In this document: piece by piece, positions 61,740-64,000 of the stretch
Position numbering within the stretch: the stretch's first letter is position 1
Layout of the letters: each line of letters opens with the position of its first letter
NCBI GenBank assembly: GCA_021324635.1
Contig: JAJPIS010000107.1
Span: forward strand, 62,001-126,000
Direction: 5' to 3'
DNA from: Gemmatimonadota bacterium
Lineage (GTDB): Bacteria > Gemmatimonadota > Gemmatimonadetes > Gemmatimonadales > Gemmatimonadaceae
DNA: 64,000 nucleotides
The notes under the pieces: generated by a model
Databases searched by the model: none
Told to the model about the DNA's origin: nothing
The model's input: only the letters and a program-made list of their open reading frames with translations
Program-made: the position numbers and the translations under genes

Positions 61740-63536
61740 ATGCCATTGCAGCGCGTCGTGCTGTGGCGTCATCGGATCGTGCGCCCATGGCCTGCGGCTG
61801 TCGCGGCGGGAAGCGTCGTGCTCGGGGCATGCGGCGACAATCCGGTGGCTCCCCGCTCCCATACACCACATCCGCCGACCTACTTCGTGTCGGCCGTGTC
61901 GTGCACCTACACGCGCGGGGACAGCACGATCCCCTGCGCGCAGTACGCGAGCTCTCAGTCCCGCACGTTGGCCGGCGCCCTGGCGGCGGTTCGGCGGACC
62001 GCGCCTGAGCCGGTGTTCGCCGCCGCGGGAGCTCGCGCCCCGGGGCACCGGGGCGGGACGGTGGTGAGCCGCAGCGTCCTCCTCGGCGAGCAGGGTGTGA
62101 ACGTTCGGTACATCATCTCCAATCTCCAGTTCGTCAGTCCACCCCTGTTCACCTTCGATGCGGCCGTGCAGAACCTCACGACCCAGCCTCTCGGTACCGC
62201 GGACGGGCGCGCACCCGCCCCGGACAGCATCGAGGTGTTCTTCGCTCAGACACCGCTCGCGACACAGGGGACGGGGACGATCACGACGAACGCTCCTGAT
62301 ACGGGCAGCTTCACGGCGACCAATCAGCCGTTCTATCGGTACCCCGGCCTCCTGCCCAGCAATGCCACGACACCGACGGTCAACTGGCAGTTCAACGTGC
62401 CGTCGGGGGTGCAAGCGTTCCATTTCGCTGTCTATATCACGGGGCAGATGCCGGACACGAGCGCCGCCGCCCTGGCGATCCCGGCCCACGCCTTCGACAG
62501 CCTGGCGATCGGGCTTGCGCACAGTTGCGCGGTGCGACCGGGCAATCACGAGTACTGCTGGGGGTTCAACGCGTACGGCGCGCTCGGCATTCAGGCGACC
62601 CCACCGTCTCCCACGCCGGTCGGCGTGCTCGGCAACCTCGCCGTCCAGTCCGTGAGCGCCGGCAACGAGTTCAGTTGCGCGACCGCTCAGACGGGCGCCT
62701 TCTGCTGGGGTGACAACGCGAGTGGTGAGCTGGGCGACGGGACGGTCACCGATCGGGGCGAGCCGGTGCAGGTGACCCCGCCGGTCGGCGCGTTCAGTCA
62801 GATCGTGACCGGCGCCGAGTTCAGTTGCGGCCTCGCCGCGTCGACGGCGTACTGCTGGGGCGACAACTACACGGGGCAGCTGGGGAACGGCGGCACGACG
62901 TCGCACGCCACGCCGACGGCGGTCGCCGGATCGATTCCGTTCGTGACGCTGACCGCCGGAGCGTTTCACGCCTGTGGGCTCACCGCAGGGGGCGCCGTCT
63001 ATTGCTGGGGCGCCAATGCCGATGGCGAGCTCGGGACGGGCAACACCACGTCCCACTCCACGCCGACCCAGGTGAATAGCAGCACGATCTTCGCGAGCGT
63101 CGCCGCCGGCACCAACTTCACCTGCGCCCTCGATGTGAACGGCAAGGCCTACTGCTGGGGCGCGAATACCTATGGCGCACTCGGGAACGGCGCGGTGGGC
63201 GGCGCCGTCTCCTCTCCGACTGCCGTCACCGGCAGCCCCGCGCTGACCAAGCTGGCGGCCGGTGGCTACCACGTCTGCGGCATCACGGCGGCCGGTGGCG
63301 CGTACTGCTGGGGGAGCAACTCGAGCGGGCAGCTCGGCATCAACTCCACGCAGGATCAATCGTCGCCGACGGCCATCCCGTCCTTTGCCTTCACCGCGAT
63401 CGCGGCCGGATTCGCACATACGTGCGCGCTGACCTCGAACGGCTCGACGTACTGCTGGGGCGACAACTCGAGCGGCCAGCTCGGCGACGGCACGCTGACG
63501 CAGCGCCTGACGCCGACGGCCGTGGCGCTCCCGTAG
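61740..63536 (+). CDS. RCC1-repeat lipoprotein
   Basis: A 598-residue predicted lipoprotein: signal AAVAAGSVVLGAC with the lipid Cys in LGACGDN. After a 240-residue beta-rich region come about seven RCC1-type repeats of some 50 residues, each holding a C-A/G-L/V ... CWGxNxxGQLG core (e.g. YCWGDNYTGQLGNGGTTSHA, YCWGANADGELGTGNTTSHS). They fold into a seven-bladed propeller. The paired Cys in each repeat (HSCAV/...YCWG) may form disulfides. Function is probably carbohydrate or protein binding at the cell surface. ATG 61740 opens the signal peptide; the track start is upstream. The next gene begins four bases after its stop. Confidence 0.85.
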   Translation: MPLQRVVLWRHRIVRPWPAAVAAGSVVLGACGDNPVAPRSHTPHPPTYFVSAVSCTYTRGDSTIPCAQYASSQSRTLAGALAAVRRTAPEPVFAAAGARAPGHRGGTVVSRSVLLGEQGVNVRYIISNLQFVSPPLFTFDAAVQNLTTQPLGTADGRAPAPDSIEVFFAQTPLATQGTGTITTNAPDTGSFTATNQPFYRYPGLLPSNATTPTVNWQFNVPSGVQAFHFAVYITGQMPDTSAAALAIPAHAFDSLAIGLAHSCAVRPGNHEYCWGFNAYGALGIQATPPSPTPVGVLGNLAVQSVSAGNEFSCATAQTGAFCWGDNASGELGDGTVTDRGEPVQVTPPVGAFSQIVTGAEFSCGLAASTAYCWGDNYTGQLGNGGTTSHATPTAVAGSIPFVTLTAGAFHACGLTAGGAVYCWGANADGELGTGNTTSHSTPTQVNSSTIFASVAAGTNFTCALDVNGKAYCWGANTYGALGNGAVGGAVSSPTAVTGSPALTKLAAGGYHVCGITAAGGAYCWGSNSSGQLGINSTQDQSSPTAIPSFAFTAIAAGFAHTCALTSNGSTYCWGDNSSGQLGDGTLTQRLTPTAVALP

Positions 63537-63540
63537 CGCC

Positions 63541-64000
63541 GTGCGAACGCATCGGACGGGCGTGGCGATACTGCTCCTCGCTTGCGGGGCGGCGGCGTGC
63601 CGGAGCGGCGAGGCCGTCGCGAGCCTCCTCCCGGCGCGGTCGCCGGCCGAAACCCCCGACCGGCCCGGCGTCCTCCCCCCTCGGGGGGCGGCGCGCCGCA
63701 TCGTCTTCGACATGCCAACGGCTGCCGGCGGCCCCCGTGACATCTATCTCGCCCAGCTCGACGGCGCGGGCCTCGTCCGGCTGACGTTCGACTCGGTGGA
63801 TCATCACACCCCCGTTGCGCGCGGCGGGACGGTCTACTTCGGCAGCACTCGCCGCGACGGGACGGTGCTTGCGGCGGTCCGACTGGCCGAGTCCGATGCC
63901 GCGGGCTGGACGATCGAACCGGGCGACGCGCCGACCCTGTCACCCGACGGGACGATGTTGGCATATCTGTCCACGACGGGGCCGCTCCCGCGCGTCTGGT
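63541..64000 (+). CDS. PD40/TolB-like lipoprotein, 3' end outside the window
   Basis: Not in the ORF track because it runs off the right edge. From GTG 63541 the frame is open to the end and shows a short signal (GVAILLLACGAAAC) with a lipobox-like Cys, then beta-propeller sequence: ARRIVFDMPTAAGGPRDIYL, GLVRLTFDSVDHHTPVARGG, and DAPTLSPDGTMLAYLS, the typical SPDG motif of PD40/TolB blades. At least 153 residues are present. It starts four bases after the RCC1 gene, so the two propeller lipoproteins are probably co-expressed. Confidence 0.8.
   Translation, partial: MRTHRTGVAILLLACGAAACRSGEAVASLLPARSPAETPDRPGVLPPRGAARRIVFDMPTAAGGPRDIYLAQLDGAGLVRLTFDSVDHHTPVARGGTVYFGSTRRDGTVLAAVRLAESDAAGWTIEPGDAPTLSPDGTMLAYLSTTGPLPRVW

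Noticed and set aside
61263-63743. 826-residue ORF on the minus strand
   Set aside because: Antisense to the RCC1 lipoprotein; its apparent internal repeats mirror the RCC1 repeats.

Overview
The window is very GC-rich bacterial chromosome: nearly every codon of the real genes ends in G or C, and genes are packed tightly with many ATGA or TGATG overlaps. The style of the proteins suggests an uncultured soil bacterium of the Gemmatimonadota or a neighbouring phylum. The clues are carboxypeptidase-regulatory/TonB-plug proteins without a barrel, RCC1-repeat and PD40-type lipoproteins, Tat-exported amidases, a hybrid kinase, and an HD-GYP/HEAT pair. This assignment is inference from gene content, not from a marker gene. 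No rRNA, tRNA, CRISPR array, phage or insertion sequence was found.

Layout. 1-6669 holds a respiratory operon. It contains the 3' end of a lanthanide-type PQQ methanol dehydrogenase (xoxF), its periplasmic partner xoxJ, a cytochrome c (xoxG-like), a caa3-type cytochrome oxidase (ctaC with fused cytochrome c, ctaD, ctaE) and a small membrane protein. Electrons from methanol could pass to oxygen using proteins of this one operon. 6688-14167 holds a cupin, a Tat amidase, a secreted Xaa-Pro peptidase, a duplicated-domain lipoprotein, an ornithine-cyclodeaminase-family enzyme and a TonB-plug protein. 14255-17263 holds hpnK and hpnL (hopanoid-associated) and a TyrA-type dehydrogenase. 17371-22331 is a serine-biosynthesis operon: serA, an FAD-linked 2-hydroxyacid dehydrogenase, serB and a class V aminotransferase. 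22463-26126 holds a CPAC small protein, DUF899, a DGPF/YCII protein, an ECF42-like sigma factor and a zinc alcohol dehydrogenase; the last two are each frameshifted at a G run.

26311-33875 holds an acyltransferase and a TolC-RND-HlyD efflux operon. 33901-40956 holds a second Tat amidase, a threonine-dehydratase-like enzyme, a membrane hybrid histidine kinase and an omega-amino-acid transaminase. 40994-44391 is a coupled HEAT-repeat/HD-GYP pair sharing a related N-terminal domain. 44580-49983 holds a small lipoprotein, a phytoene-desaturase-like oxidoreductase, a MarR/YceI pair with matching candidate operators, a membrane glycosyltransferase and a small conserved protein. 50106-53754 holds a disulfide oxidoreductase coupled to a TVP38 membrane protein, a Spy-like periplasmic protein and a GNAT enzyme. 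A 48-bp tandem repeat fills the next gap. 54223-64000 holds an unknown protein, ftsH, a secreted protein, an ECF sigma factor coupled to a LexA-like self-cleaving S24 protein, an Omp85-type barrel protein, an RCC1-repeat lipoprotein and a truncated PD40/TolB-like lipoprotein.

The observations most worth following are the sigma/S24-peptidase pair, the HEAT/HD-GYP pair, the one-operon methanol-to-oxygen module, the hydroxyglutarate-type dehydrogenase inside the serine operon, and a recurring promoter layout in which the -10 box lies six nucleotides (or, for serA, four) before the start codon, which predicts leaderless mRNAs.
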